From Centroberyx gerrardi (lineage: Eukaryota; Chordata; Actinopteri; Beryciformes; Berycidae), in assembly GCF_048128805.1 (NCBI RefSeq), contig NC_136020.1, positions 13,800,239 to 13,864,238 of the forward strand: a stretch of 64,000 bases of DNA. Reading direction: 5' to 3'. The notes beneath the pieces are model-generated. The model was not told the origin of the DNA and made no database searches. It saw only the letters and a list, made by a program, of their open reading frames with translations. This document shows positions 49,335-62,398 of the stretch, piece after piece. The position numbers and the translations under genes are program-made. How positions within the stretch are numbered: position 1 is the first letter of the stretch; the number at the start of each line of letters is the position of its first letter.

Positions 49335-50135
49335 TACCTATGTCTGTCTGCCTGAATATTAAAACTTCAACAAACTTTCAGAAAAAAATAATACACCCAA
49401 TTTTATTTCCAGAAAACAGGTAGACAACATACATTAATTAATAAAAAAAGACCAAAAACGACTTTTTTGAAAAAAAAAAAAAAAAAGTATATCCTGAACT
49501 CACTATCAAAATGATTGTAACAGAAGAAGAGCACCTACAGTTCACTGTATGGGAAATGCAACGTGAGGGTTTTGGGGGGAAACCGATGGTTATTTGATCT
49601 GATACAGACTGAATTGGGAATGTTCTGCAAGAATAAAGAACAAGAGCTCAGCCTCCTCATCTCCAAAATGAATTTTGTTGTTTGTAAAGGTAGACTGGGC
49701 AATGTGACACTACAACCAGGATACAGTCAGGATCAATCGTGCCAGGGATTTTTAGGAAAATGTTGAATGATGTCAAAATATTGTCAATCTTCTGTGATCC
49801 ACAAGATGTAAGATGTGGATTACTAAAAATAAGGAACTTTCCTCTTAAACACCCATAAACATTATTAAACATTCCTAATTTTCAGGACTTGTGAATGATT
49901 TTGTGAATGTTTTTCAAAATTGCAAAAGTGCCACATTTCCTCTTTTCCTTTTTTTAACATCAAATCACTGAGTCTACCTTTAATAAATTGGTCAGTTAAT
50001 CCACTCTTCACAGGCCCGTCCTCACACCTCATCTTCACCCCAGCGCTCCATCCTTTGACCTCTTGTGTGACTCCTGAATTTCCCTCCATGCTAAATCCTT
50101 CCAGTCCGCCGCTCCGCCTCCGCTCCGCCTCCGCT
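47661..50135. other. Spacer between convergent rab19 and lrrc17
   Basis: No gene is seen. It holds (CA)n at 49140-49179, (TG)n at 49302-49332 and poly-A at 49470-49486. The right part (about 49.4-50.1 kb) should contain the lrrc17 3' UTR. Confidence 0.6.
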
Positions 50136-53100
50136 CTAACTCAACCTGATGATCTCAAACCTCTTGGGCTTCTTCTCCTTCAGGGGCCTCGGCAGACGCT
50201 CGCCCGTAACCTCGCCCGTCTCCCCCACCACCTCCTGCGCCTCGTTGTCCGTCCCCCCCTGCCCCCCCTGTCCCGTATCCGTCTGTCCCGTCTGTTTATC
50301 CTTGGGACATTCCCCGTTGTAGGTCTTGACGTACTCCTCGACGGGCCAGCCCCGGAACTCCTGGGGCTCGGAGCAGACCAGGCCGGTGTAGTAGACGCCC
50401 GGGTGGTGCTTGAGCCAGTAGATCAGGTAGTGGATGTTGTAGTCGCAGATCCAGGGGTTGTTGGCCAGCGACAGCTTCCGCAGGAAGTAGAGGTCCTCCA
50501 GCACGCCGTACTGGAAGTAATGGAGGCTGTTGTTGGACAGGTCGAGCTCGCGCAGGTACAGCAGGCCCGCGAACGCAGCTGGGAGGGGAAGAGAGATGAG
50601 GGAACATGTGACTGCAAGTTCATGTTTGACATGTCATATTGTTGTCTGGAGGTTTAAAACTTTGTCTTTCACCTGTTTGCTCCCTTTGAACTACATCTGC
50701 CCTTCATGACTGGACACTGTTTTGACTCATACTGTTCACTCCTAATCTTTGGCTGCTTGTGTTGTTTATTTAGGAATTTGAGGTTATTCTAAAGTTGCAT
50801 TTAATGTACGCTGTTCAAAAGAGTGTGTCATCTTCAACACATCTGTGTGTACATTTTGGGACAACACAACATATAACTCCACTATTGACACAGAAAATGT
50901 GGTTATTGGCATGTGTTGGGCTGAAAAAAGCTGAAAATCATCCATCCTTTTTAAGATTGTAGGGCACTCTGGATAAGAGCACCCGCATAATATGTAATGC
51001 AAAGGTAAATTATTGGATTTAACAGGTGAACTCAAGCAGGGATCAGAGATTTTACCTGGATAGACATGTTCAGTATTGCTAGTATTTTGTTCACTCGGTG
51101 TCAAGCAGTGTAATAGTTAAAGGCGGCCACTACTCAAAACATTTCACATATCATCGCTGTTGGGTGAAAACCTCATAATCCACAATATCAATTTTTCAGG
51201 AACTCAGAAAAAAAGCCTTATTTTCAGCTTGACGACCATGTCATTTTTGTGGTTATCCAATGGGGTTTTGAAAGGGATTTATAAGCACAAGGCTTGTAGA
51301 ATTTTTTCTTAACCCACTGAGAATCATGTCATATTTCAGGTGAAGTTAAAACACAAAAATCAACAAAATTTGAGTTATGTGGATTTCACATAGCAACAGC
51401 GGTATGTTACTCCTATGATCGTACACCATTAAACTAATATTTGTTAACACAAACAGCTATTTGCCAAGTGAGAACACGGGGAACCGACCAGAGAATCAAG
51501 ATTCTGTCATCAGGAGCAAAATCTGGAGCTGCTCAACACTTCTTGTCTACACACTGATAGGAAATTACTGTTGAATTGGTAAAGTCCACATCCATAATTG
51601 TTCTGGGATCTGTCTCCCATTACAACATGGCAGACAGGACAAATTTCCATGCAAACATAAGAAAGCACAGTCTTATCACATCTCAATCACAAATGTGAGA
51701 GACAGGGAAGGAAAATCTGTTATTATCTGTGACAATCACAAGTCATTTCAGTTTCAGTTTCTTATACAACTTCACTCATGAACATAAATCTAGAGAGCCG
51801 GGCTGTTAGGATCACCTGGTCCCAAACTAACTCGAGTTAAAAAGGCGGCTATTGACGTGACTAATAGGTTGCAGACATCTTTAGCGTGTTGTGTGTGTGT
51901 GTGTGTGTGTATGTATATGTATGTGTGTGTGTGTGAGAGAGTAACGGGACGGTGGAGCCTGTTTCACGCTGTCCACCAGCCTTGGGCTCAGCTTTGATCT
52001 TCAGAACGGAAGAGAGGAGGGGAGGAAGATGAGACAAGGAGGAGGAGGAGGAAGAGAGTGTGTGGAAAACACAGAAATGGAGAGATACGGTGAGAGTAAA
52101 GTAAGCGCTGAGATAGAGAGAGACATGAAAGGAAAAGAAGAGTGGACACTAGAGACAGACATGCCTCCGGTGTGTGTTTTCAATAACTGCAACAGATTAT
52201 AGTTGCTGTGTTTTTTTTTTTTCATAATCTCATAAAATGTAATCTCTCACTTCCAACCCTAAAGATAGATAGATAGAGGGAAACAAGAGAGGAGGGAGGA
52301 GTAATGGAGGGGTAATGGAGGGAGGAGGGACGCTCCTATCTCCCCTCGCTCCCCTCTCTCCCCTCTCTCCTCTGGAAGTCTCTCTTATCTCTCTGCTCAT
52401 GAGACGGACTGTCCCAGGTCGGCTTGTGCTGGTTTTCCTTTTCAAGTCACTGTGACCACAAGCACGCCGGCGTCGTCTGCTTTTTCTATGGCATTTTTAC
52501 AGTTTCACAATAAAAAAGAATTGAAATGGGAACCATTCTGTGGGAACCATGTTCAGTTTGCAGCTGTTACGAGAATATTTCAAGCTATACTGGATTTTAT
52601 CAGTCTTCATATCAAATATAATGTATATTATCCTACTCTTGGACGTGGAAATGACTCATGTGGGATTGGATTTTCAGGATTCTGTGTGTGCTTTGCGTCC
52701 TTATTTCCTTCCTTCCTAACTGCAGGCCGTACCTACAGTATGTATGACTAGACCACTGCCTGAATCCGCCTGTTGCGTGCTTGTTTGTCTGCTGCTGCAA
52801 TGTTGCTCCACCCACAAGAACAACTGTTTGGGAAATCTTGCAGCAGCAACGCAGAGGAGATGCAGAGTAGCAGGATTTCTGCAGTGTCAAATTATCAGTG
52901 ACAGACAAACTAAATTGACCTTTAAATAGACTTTCCTCTGCTTGTCTAAACTTTCTGATTCTCATGGCATTGTCCTGTGTGGCAAACCGCATCCATCTGG
53001 CACCTAAATAGACCAAAACCAACCACAAAACGGCTTTTGCAAATAATATTGCATCTATTACTATTGATCCAGGTCTGCTGTATTTTTATCCATTCATCTT

Positions 53101-53459
53101 CATTTCTTCCTTCATTCATCGTCAACATGCACAGGATAAATAAACAACCTCTTTGAGAACCATTCCAAATCCTCTCATTACTCCGAATGTGAACATGATT
53201 GGAAGGAGCGACCGTGATTAAAGCCACATGTCACTGGCTATCACAAGGCTTCACAATTACACTGAATTTATTCTTCAGCATCCAAGCAGACTGTGAGCCG
53301 CGCTGGGCCGAGTTGTACAGTAGATTGTTTACACGTGTTGCAGGGTAACGAGTGAACGATAAGGTAAAGGATTTCCCTCCTGGGCACGGCCACGCTGGCA
53401 GCCCGGCCCAGACGTCATTAGGCTGGAGAGAACGATGAGTCGGCACTTTTTTAACAGTG

Positions 53460-53497
<38 letters not shown>

Positions 53498-53550
53498 AGG
53501 GAAGAAAGACAGTGAGATGAAAAGAGTATGTGTGTGAATGCCCGCCTGCC

Positions 53551-53586
<36 letters not shown>

Positions 53587-54852
53587 CAGTATTGCTGGAT
53601 GGTTCTCTCTAATTAGTGTACCTAATGAGTGCACCAAATACTGTGTAGAGCAGGTTTTATGGAAACTAAATGCTCCATAACAGCTCTGCCTTAACAGCAT
53701 AATAACCTAATAACCGCTCAGGATTTATATATGCGCCGAATTTGCGGGAAGAAAAATACTTATTATTAAATATTAACATCTGGTTTATAGGCTATCAATT
53801 TCTGTTCTCTCCTTCTATTTCTATTTTTCCTTTGTTGTTTCTTTCCATAAAAAAATGTATGATTCAAGACTCGCTTATAACAAAAAATATTTTTTCCATC
53901 TCTGTTTAAGGTTAGAGTTAAGCATAAGGCTCCAGTAAGGTTGAGACTAGGTTTAAGGTGAAGTGTTTGGTTAACTGGTGTAAAACTGTAGCCTGACCCA
54001 GGTTCCCTTCTGTCATTACACTGGTTAGAAAATACACTTCCTGGTGCATCATGGTAATATCTTTGGTTGTCTCAAAGGATAGTTTGTGTATGCTGGTAAT
54101 ATTCTCCAAACATTGTGCTGTCATAGTGTTTTGATAACGCTGTCATGGAGATTAGCATTTTTTTATGTGTGGACAGTGTGTGGGATGTTCAGCACAACTG
54201 CCTCTGTGAAGCCTGAGCTCATGAGCCTCATGTTTTCTACATCGCTGTGCCTTCCATGTTTTTCCAAACCAAATGACCACTCCACTCCTCTGCTGATCTT
54301 GTGCCATCACATGACGTACGTTCATAAATTAGCCTGGATGAATGTTTCACCTCTGAGAGTATTTTTAAATGTATTTTTAAGTGCTTTCTGACACTGTTTG
54401 GTAATGAATATTTCTAATTGCCAAAGGTTATCTTCTAGATCCACATTTTGAGGAACATTCATCAGAGGACCTTTAGTTCTCTGTGCTCCTGGTTCACATA
54501 CTTCCTTTCATACCACAGGCCAAAGAGTTGCATCTAGAAGTCTTGTGACACTGAGGATTATGGAACAAAAATATTGCCGCTAAGCAATATTAGCCATGTT
54601 TGCATGCACAGTTTATGTGTCTATGCATGTGCATCTTGGATGGTGTGTGTATCTCTATATATATGGCATGTGCTAAGGTGTGTGCATGCTCTTGTGTGTG
54701 TGTGCAAGATCAAAAGGCTGTATGCTAATGTGTGTCTGTGTGTGTGTGTATGTGCATTTGTACCCACATATTTTTTTTATGCATGTGCTCACTTCTGTAA
54801 GCTTCTGTAAGCTTGTGTGCTCATATTTGCGTCCGCATGTTTGTGTGCAGAG

Positions 54853-54889
<37 letters not shown>

Positions 54890-55063
54890 GGGGGGAGGGG
54901 GGTGTACCTGTGTCTATGAGGGCGAGGCTGTTGCTGCTGAGGTTGAGCAGCTTGAGATCTTTGGCTAAGAGGAACTGTTTGGGCCTGAGCTGCTTGATGC
55001 TGTTACTGGACAGATCCATCTTCACGATGTCTGATGGCAGGTCAGATGGGATGTTCTTCAACT
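50136..55063 (-). CDS. lrrc17: Leucine-rich repeat-containing protein 17 (LRRC17), last two coding exons
   Basis: LRRC17 is a secreted/extracellular leucine-rich repeat protein reported to restrain osteoclast formation. Two exons are seen: 55063-54908 and 50578-50136 (599 nt, about 199 residues; stop TAG at 50138-50136), joined in phase 1 (GAC ACA G|CT GCG). The first holds LRRs beginning LKNIPSDLP, DIVKMDLSSN and LKLLNLSSNSL. The second has two more repeats (LRELDLSNNSL, LRKLSLANN) and a C-terminal cap NPWICDYNIHYLIYWLKHH with later cysteines (LVCSEP, GECPKDK), which is typical of LRRC17. A Gly/Gln/Thr-rich acidic stretch follows and the protein ends KRFEIIRLS. The exon at 50136-50578 is markedly GC-rich against its AT-rich surroundings. 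The N-terminal half (signal peptide, first LRR block) was not found up to 64000 and probably lies beyond the right edge. Confidence 0.85.
50945..51005 (+). repeat. SINE tail fragment
   Basis: GGCACTCTGGATAAGAGCAC followed by CGCATAATATGTAATGCAA fits the tail of the SINE family seen at 40030-40150. It is in the lrrc17 intron. Confidence 0.5.
51893..51935. repeat. (TG)n microsatellite
   Basis: GT repeats broken by ATGTATATGTAT, in the lrrc17 intron. Confidence 0.85.
53463..53583. repeat. (GA)n and (TG)n microsatellites
   Basis: (GA)n at 53463-53496 and (TG)n at 53556-53583, in the lrrc17 intron. They create spurious poly-Leu/Ser and poly-His/Thr frames. Confidence 0.9.
54858..54904. repeat. 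(GT)n plus G-rich run beside the lrrc17 donor
   Basis: (GT)n at 54858-54888 followed by GGGGGGAGGGGGG up to 54902, a few bases past the donor at 54907. Confidence 0.9.
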
Positions 55064-55725
55064 CTACAGAGAGATAAGGAGAGAGAAATATTAGTATTCA
55101 TCAAGTTCAGCAAAATGATTACATTGGCTGATGGGATTGTACTTCAACTCCGAAAGGAGCGGGCAGGAGAGAGAAGAAGGGAGGACGAGAGGAAAGGAGA
55201 GAGAAACAGTTTAAAATCCAATTAAAAAGCGCATTTAGATTTAGATTAAACTTGAAATGCTTGCCATGGGGAAATTGCGTCGTCACAGCAGCAGAGAATA
55301 GGACATAGATAAGAAGATAATACAGCATTTATAACAAACATATTGAGAATAAGATACAAAATAAAGATACAGCATTTTTGTTGACAGATCTACAGGTTTG
55401 AGCCATTGTGTGTAGAGCTATACAGAAATATCTCCAGATGTGCAAATATGCATTGTAAGCTGTTCACTTTTACCAGATTTACAGATGGAGGTGACATGCG
55501 TATATACAGAAATGAACCTGGAAGTGAAGACTAAGACATGTGAAAGCAGAATGCAGAAATCAGCAGAAGTGCTGGAAATACAGTTTGTCTGCATCTTTAT
55601 ACATTTTCAAGATGTTGTGTGGGTTGTGTGCAACATTTAACATTTTCAAGATGGGAGTAAACTGTGACAGCATGTGTAACAATATTTCAGGTCTGTGCCA
55701 GGGAAGACTGTTTCCTCGCTCTCTG

Positions 55726-55757
<32 letters not shown>

Positions 55758-56593
55758 GCGTAGGCCCAATGACGTTTTTCCCTCCTGTAACAGTCCCAGT
55801 CTCTTTGAAGACTCTAATGTATGAAACAGTGCTTCCCATGTATTCCCACTACAATAATCGGGCTTCTCATGAGTTTTAAATCAAAGTTCCACGCTTAAGC
55901 ACATTTCAGAAATACTATATCATCCGGACGATGTTGGGACAGTTAAAACCAAGATCTGTCAGCGTCAACACATCTGTCCCAAAGCTAGAAACAGGAGAGG
56001 GAAGGCTTGAATCTGCAGTGTGCTGTCATCAGTGGACAATTCTGGAGTTTCTCCATACACAATGAATAGGAACCAGATTCACAGCTACAGAGAAAGTGTC
56101 TCCTGATGGCGTCACACACCAGACATTTGATGCTCTGAATTGCTGCTGTTCGATCAAAACCCGATGGATTAAAAAAAATGCAGCTTTTTTGAATATTTAA
56201 AAGGGGTTTTGAATGGGTTTCATCATGGATCTTATCATCAAACTTGTTCCATCTGAAAAATACTATGCAAACCTTCAATTCTAGTAAAAATATAAAACAT
56301 AAAAATTGGAGTCATGTGGTTTTTCCTTGAGATGCCATAGGTGGCCACATCTGCTACGCCAATAACTCTGATCATATAACATGGTTTTGCTCAGTTCAAA
56401 ACTGTGTAGGTGGTCTCCTTGATGCACGGAGTGATTGTTTTGGAAGCAGTTTGCAAAGTGTTTGCAGATGAGTGGAAGTTGATGTAAGGATGTTTAGGTG
56501 GTGAATTCTGACTGGAAAAGTTTATTTTTGATAGAAAGTTACTTGTCTCTTATTTTGTGGACCAGAAGTGTGTGAGAAAACGGCAACAGTTTG

Positions 56594-56628
<35 letters not shown>

Positions 56629-57842
56629 CTGTGCGTGTGTGTGTATGCGGACTGGTTTCCTGCACAGGTTTATTTACATGTATCATTTGGTCAAACAAAT
56701 GCTTATGGAGACTTTGCTTATGGACGTTGCAGATGTTGCAGTCTTTATGCACACACATACATACACGTACACACACATACACACACAGATACACACTTTA
56801 CTGCTGCAGATGTTACAGATGTCATGAAGACATGGCGCCATAAATCATCACCAAATATAAGAAAATATGACTTACACACACAGATACACACACATATGCA
56901 CACAGATGTAGGAAATGTAATCTTTACTATTCACTGATGGCTGCTATGAGTGTGCAGCAGAGAGACATTTACAAAGGCAGGGACATAGCAGAGGCATGAA
57001 ATACTTTTGAAAGTCTTAAGTTCCAGGTTACAAATTCACAATCTCCATATAGTGGGAGTTTAAAGTCTAAAGGGAATCCCACCCTGTCTTAGGTGCATGT
57101 GTCTGTATCTCTGTCCATCTACACTATGTCCAAGGAGAGAGCGGATTTTTAAATTTACAAGAGCTGGAATAGTGCTTGCACTCTTCAGTTAGAAATATCG
57201 CAGCCAAGACTCAAATTTCCAGGCTCCCATGTGAGAAACCAGACATCAACCACTTGAGCCAAAGACAAATCCTCGCTGTGTAAGAGAGATGCATCTGTGT
57301 TCTTCTCTATTTGACACTAAGCGAGGCTAGTCGCCCACACTAACTGTCTATACAGGGGTGATAGTAGTGTCAAGGTTGGATAAGTGACCAGTCTTTGTGA
57401 CCAGAAGGATCCAGGTTCAAATTCTGGTTGGAAAAAAACTGAGCGGGAGATAGATAACACTCATACCAGTATTGTTAAAAGGCACAAACAAACCCATTCT
57501 TTGCCCCTAAATCTGTAGTATCAATCAGGCTGCTATCAAACTTGAGTTTGCCTGAGAAAAAATCTTTGTCTCATACTTTTTACTCCCAGTTCCTTAACTC
57601 AGAGCCCCATGTACCAGCAAGTTTAATGTTGATTTTGCAGTTTAAGCCTCTGCTGTTTTAGCAATGTTGTTCCTTCCTGGAGTTGAATGTGCCATCAGAA
57701 AACATTACATTTTAGCAGGAGCCTTTGGGGTAGCCTGTGATTTTTAATGGTGCAAATCTTTCAGATAGAGTGCCATGCTCGTTCCTATTTTGACATCTGT
57801 GATATGCTTCTTCAGAGCGGACCACTGAGCGAAGAAACATGC

Positions 57843-57856
57843 AGAGAGAGAGAGAG

Positions 57857-57900
<44 letters not shown>
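57843..57900. repeat. (GA)n microsatellite
   Basis: Nearly pure GA for about 55 bases. Confidence 0.95.
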
Positions 57901-57904
<4 letters not shown>

Positions 57905-58085
57905 AAAACATGGCAAAGTGAAGGTCACTCATTCATAGCTGGGTTTGGACTGGGTTTCTGCTGGATCTGCTGGAGTCATCACTTTGGCTCCCATTTGAAC
58001 ATCTGTCCACTTTAGATTCGGCTATCAAAAAACACACTTTGCAGTTGTGTCAAGTAGGGGTGGGATGGAGCCCAGCACCCAAATA

Positions 58086-58105
58086 CCCCCCCCCCCCCCC
58101 CCCCC
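58086..58105. repeat. Poly-C run
   Basis: Twenty consecutive C residues. Confidence 0.95.
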
Positions 58106-61100
58106 AGCACTAGACCTTATTAGTACAGCACATTTTCTAGCACATTTTTCAGCATATTTTTCTATGGGTGGTCCAATGTAATGATAGCAAATCTGCTGGT
58201 CATTTATACATCAACAGTATTTCTTTGGGCTGAGCAGTGTGACATTACAATTACATTTGTGGTCATTACGCCCATTCAAAACCAACTGTATATTTTCAAA
58301 AATGTGTGAGCTGCAATCTGACACTAAAGATTGGAGATCTGAGTTTTTCATCTGATAGCAGCAGTGCTGTAAATTTCGTCTGGACCATTAGCACAGGGAT
58401 AACAGTTCTGAGTGATGTCATAGCATATTCTATCTAAATTATAGTATTATTCTGCAGCAATTTAAAGTAGCTAATTTGTCAAAACATCCTCTATAGGCTG
58501 CATTATTAGTATAACACATGTAGGCTATGTATTAGTATAACACATGGGTGATGCAATGCAGTGAATGCATGGCAGTTGAATAATAGGCCTGCAGTATTTA
58601 CATAGTCTGAATTACAGAGATAGAGCCACTTCCGTGATTTAGTAGGAGTGCAGCGCATTCATCTGGACATTTATCTACACTTCCCACCCCAGAGGGTACG
58701 GCTTCGCACCACTGATGATTTATGTTTACAGTAGAGAGGTCCTTAGCAAGCCACAGGGAGATTTCTGGGCCCCTCTCTGCAATTCTGTTTGATTGTTTTT
58801 CTTTCCTTTCTCTAGTATCTGACCATATATTTCAGAAGCTGTCCTGCATTGGTATATTACGTTTCACATTTGCCAAAAGTAAAATAAACAGCTAAATCTG
58901 CAGGATATACTTTATGTGTGCATTAATACTCTAGAATCAATTTGGAGCAGACGGCGCAATACGTTTTTTACTGTTTAGACAATAGGGAGGGTAGAAGTAA
59001 ATTTTTTACTGTGTGTACTTGGATATTGCAGGGTCAGCTGTTCATGGTGTGGTGATTTTTTACTGTTTGGACGAATGCCCCGGGCTTGACAGGGTGAATG
59101 ATTTCATAAAGTGCTCTCTTACTGTTTTAAGCAGTAGGCAGCAGTAAATTAGATCATATTTAACAAGTGAGATGGTATGGAGGCCAAGTGTCATTTTCTT
59201 CCTCAGTTTAGCCATATTTTACACAAGGTAACTAGTGCCTCACTTCCTTAAATACAAAAGTCAGGACCAGAGGTGTAGTGGTAGTGGAAGAAGTGGGTTT
59301 TCTACAGTAATTAAAAAGAGGTGGGTATATTCTGCATACTTGTGTTTACCCTCAGCTACACTACTGATCACGCCTCAAGCTCAGGCTGCTTAGGCGTCTC
59401 TACATGAGAAGAGTAGAAATGTGTTTTAATGAGCCTAAGTACAAGGATGAAAGCCTGAATTTCTCATTTGGGTCCCAGGCTGGAGCTTATGAACACCAGG
59501 TTGAATTTGGATGTTTTCCGTCATTAGTGTTTAACAAGCAAGGTGCAACAGCCTGTCATCAATCCCTCTAACTTCCCCGTGCCTCCAGGCTCTGGGTTTC
59601 CTATTAAAGTAATGGATGCTCTACATCTTTGTGCTGTATGTAATGTATACAGTCTCATAACTCGATGTCATCACTCACACAGAAAACAAGATATATAGGC
59701 AGAGGTGGAGCGTTTTCTAAACACACTGACAACCCTGTTTATACAATATCACCATTACAACGACCAGATTAGTGTGCCGGTGATTAGATGTCCTCCCTGA
59801 TCCTGGGAGTCTTGGCCAAGTCATGCTAAATTATTAAAAATATGGGACCTAATGCCTCTCTGCTTAACTCAGAGTTAAAGCAGATGGATTAGGGGATAGG
59901 AATCCTGCACTGGACTAATTTCCTGTCCAAAGGGTTGCACACTGAAGCTGCTTCATGACTCTGAAAGAGTAAACAAGGTCCCGGCTTGATCAAGGCACAT
60001 TTCAGGTAGTACTGGTGGTAGTACTACATCTCAAGTGGAGATAGAACAACTTGCATCTTTATAAGCAAAGTTTAAAACAAGTACAGATTCTGTACAGTCC
60101 CATGGCACATTTGTAGCAATGATGTTTACCTTTCTCTGAATACATGAAGAGGATTGTTCATAGTTTTATTAATTATTATTTTATTAAAGTTAAATATCAC
60201 TGTTGTCCTGTGAAAACCTTGTAACTCAAATTTGATGATTTTGAAGTTTTCACTTCAATTGAAGGATTGCATGCTCCTCATCTTCAGCTTCCATAACTGG
60301 ATAACTCAAAAATCCATTGTCATCAAGCTAAAAACAAGAGTGTTTTCCTTAGGTCCTGAAAAGGAACTAGTTTTTTACCAGACAGCAACAATTTTCAAAA
60401 CAATAGCACTTGAATTCCCTTTCATTAGACACAACTCAGTAAAGAACAGACAATTTGTAAAAAAAAAAGATTTTCTCTAGTACTGTAAGCCACGATGAAG
60501 TTTGATAGTACATAGGTATAGAGGAGTGAAGTGGGAAGGAGGTGGAACTGCCAGCTGGCCTGAAAGAATACCACAGCTATTGGTTTCAGTGGAAAGTTGC
60601 AGTGTCCCATGGTCTTTTCTCACGGTGTTTCAACGGCCTTTTCACCCCAGCATCGAAAAGTTCTTAGGGAAACTCTGAATCGAACCACAAGTCAAACATC
60701 AGTTTCATAACAGCTGTACAGTCCCCAGTGTAAACGGGACCTTCAAACTGCTGCAGGAAAACTTCTTGGCGCCTGGCAGAGCGAGCTGCTAAATCCTACT
60801 GTTAGTGGGAGTGATGGTAGATATTTGTCCTCTCTCTCCTTCTCTCGTTCATTCATTCACACTCCCTCCCTCTGACATTATGGAGGATTCATTTTTTCTG
60901 CTGACTAATTGCCCACTGTCGATTATCCAGGAAGTCCAGGGAGAGCCTGACATAATAGCATGTGTGGGTGGGTGCATGTTTGTGTGTATAAACATATGTG
61001 TGTTTGTGTGTGTGTGTGTGTGATGTGTGTGTGTGTGTGTGGTTGGGAAGCAGCCAACTTGCCATACTGTTGAGTCACCTCTTCTGCTGCCTACTCAAAT

Positions 61101-62249
61101 GTCCTGAAATTTATGTTGATTTATGATGCTTTTAAAATCTATGTTCCCCCGTCCAACTTGAACAGGCTCTTGAGGGCCTGGTCCATAAACTGCAGTGTGC
61201 CATCCCTTGTTCAAACACCGGCTTTGTTTATATTGTGATTTACTGGATTTGAAGACATTTGACACTGTCCCAGACTTTGATACTAACACTACGTGACAGC
61301 TAAGCCTGAGTTTTGCTTGTTTTTGTAAAAGACTGTCAAAGGAAAGTAAATCAAACCTGTATTTTGAAATATGATAGGTTCAAAAAGTTCTAAAAATGTT
61401 GTTTTTCATCTACAAGTCAAATGCTTAAAGAAAATTTGAATGTAAGCGAAAAACGTGACCACCGCTGCTGTAGGCTACTAATGCAGGATATATACAGGGA
61501 GGGAGTTCTACAATGGTGACCATATATTGTAGTTTTGCAGGATACATACAATGTTTTGGACTTGTATGGTGCCTATCAGTGTATACAACACTAATTCAGG
61601 ATATAAACAGCATGGATTGACATTGTAGGGAACAGGGAAGTTTATGATATGTTGAACTTTACAGGCAAAAATCTGGGCCAAGTCACCAATTCCTCCAGAG
61701 TAATTTGAAGACCTATTTTGATATACCAGAGAATAACTCAGAGTCCTAGTCCCATCTTTGAGAAATACTGCCTTGCAAAATCCACCCACATCAACTTTGC
61801 CTAACCGCTCTGTATGGTACTGGTCTAAGGCTGTGGAGCCTGAATTCACTGGAATCTGCTGTGGTTCACCTCAATGGAACAGCCTTTAACCACTGAAGAG
61901 AGAGAGGGAGGGATGGAGGGTAGAGAGAGGAGGAACAGAGAGGGAGAGAGAGAGGCCGGAGGAAAATTTAGAGGTTGGAGAGAGAAAGGGAGTTTGAGGA
62001 ATATTTGAACAGGGAGATACGATGCAATAAGATATAATCATACATAATCAATATAATTGGATATCATATTGTTCTGTACCATGTATTTACCAAGGTTTGC
62101 AAGGCAACAGCATAGCATATAGCATAGCTTATACCATACGATATAAGACCATGATACCATGCCATACCATACCATATGAAACCATGCCATATGATACTAT
62201 ACCATAACAGTGTTTCCCACACAATCTGCTGTATTCTTAATGTAATTAT

Positions 62250-62398
62250 GTATATTTGTATCTAATTTTGTATGTATTGTCACATGTAACATTGCTGATG
62301 ACACGGCCATTTCTTGGACCAGGTCTCTCTTGAGAAAGAGATTGCATCTCAATGAGACAACCTGGTAAAATAAAGTTTAAATAAAAAAATAAATAAAA
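62250..62398 (+). repeat. Non-LTR retrotransposon 3' tail
   Basis: CAGGTCTCTCTTGAGAAAGA, then CTCAATGAGACAACCTGGTA, then an A-rich AATAAA repeat tail. This order is common at the 3' ends of fish LINEs. No coding part is attached. Confidence 0.65.

Noticed and set aside
49920-50657. A 245-codon plus-strand open frame
   Set aside because: It lies opposite the GC-rich lrrc17 exon, whose minus-strand reading gives clear LRR and cap motifs.
52001-52445. Pro/Ser- and Arg/Gly-rich minus-strand frames
   Set aside because: Composition follows a GGAGGA-type low-complexity run.
61508-61849. Minus-strand 113-codon frame that looks protein-like in composition
   Set aside because: A TTCAG sequence upstream could be an acceptor, but the reading frame after it meets a stop. 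No known family was recognised.
62100-62210. CATAC/CATAG-rich run as a possible satellite or origin
   Set aside because: Irregular unit and only about 100 bases; more likely a degenerate simple repeat.
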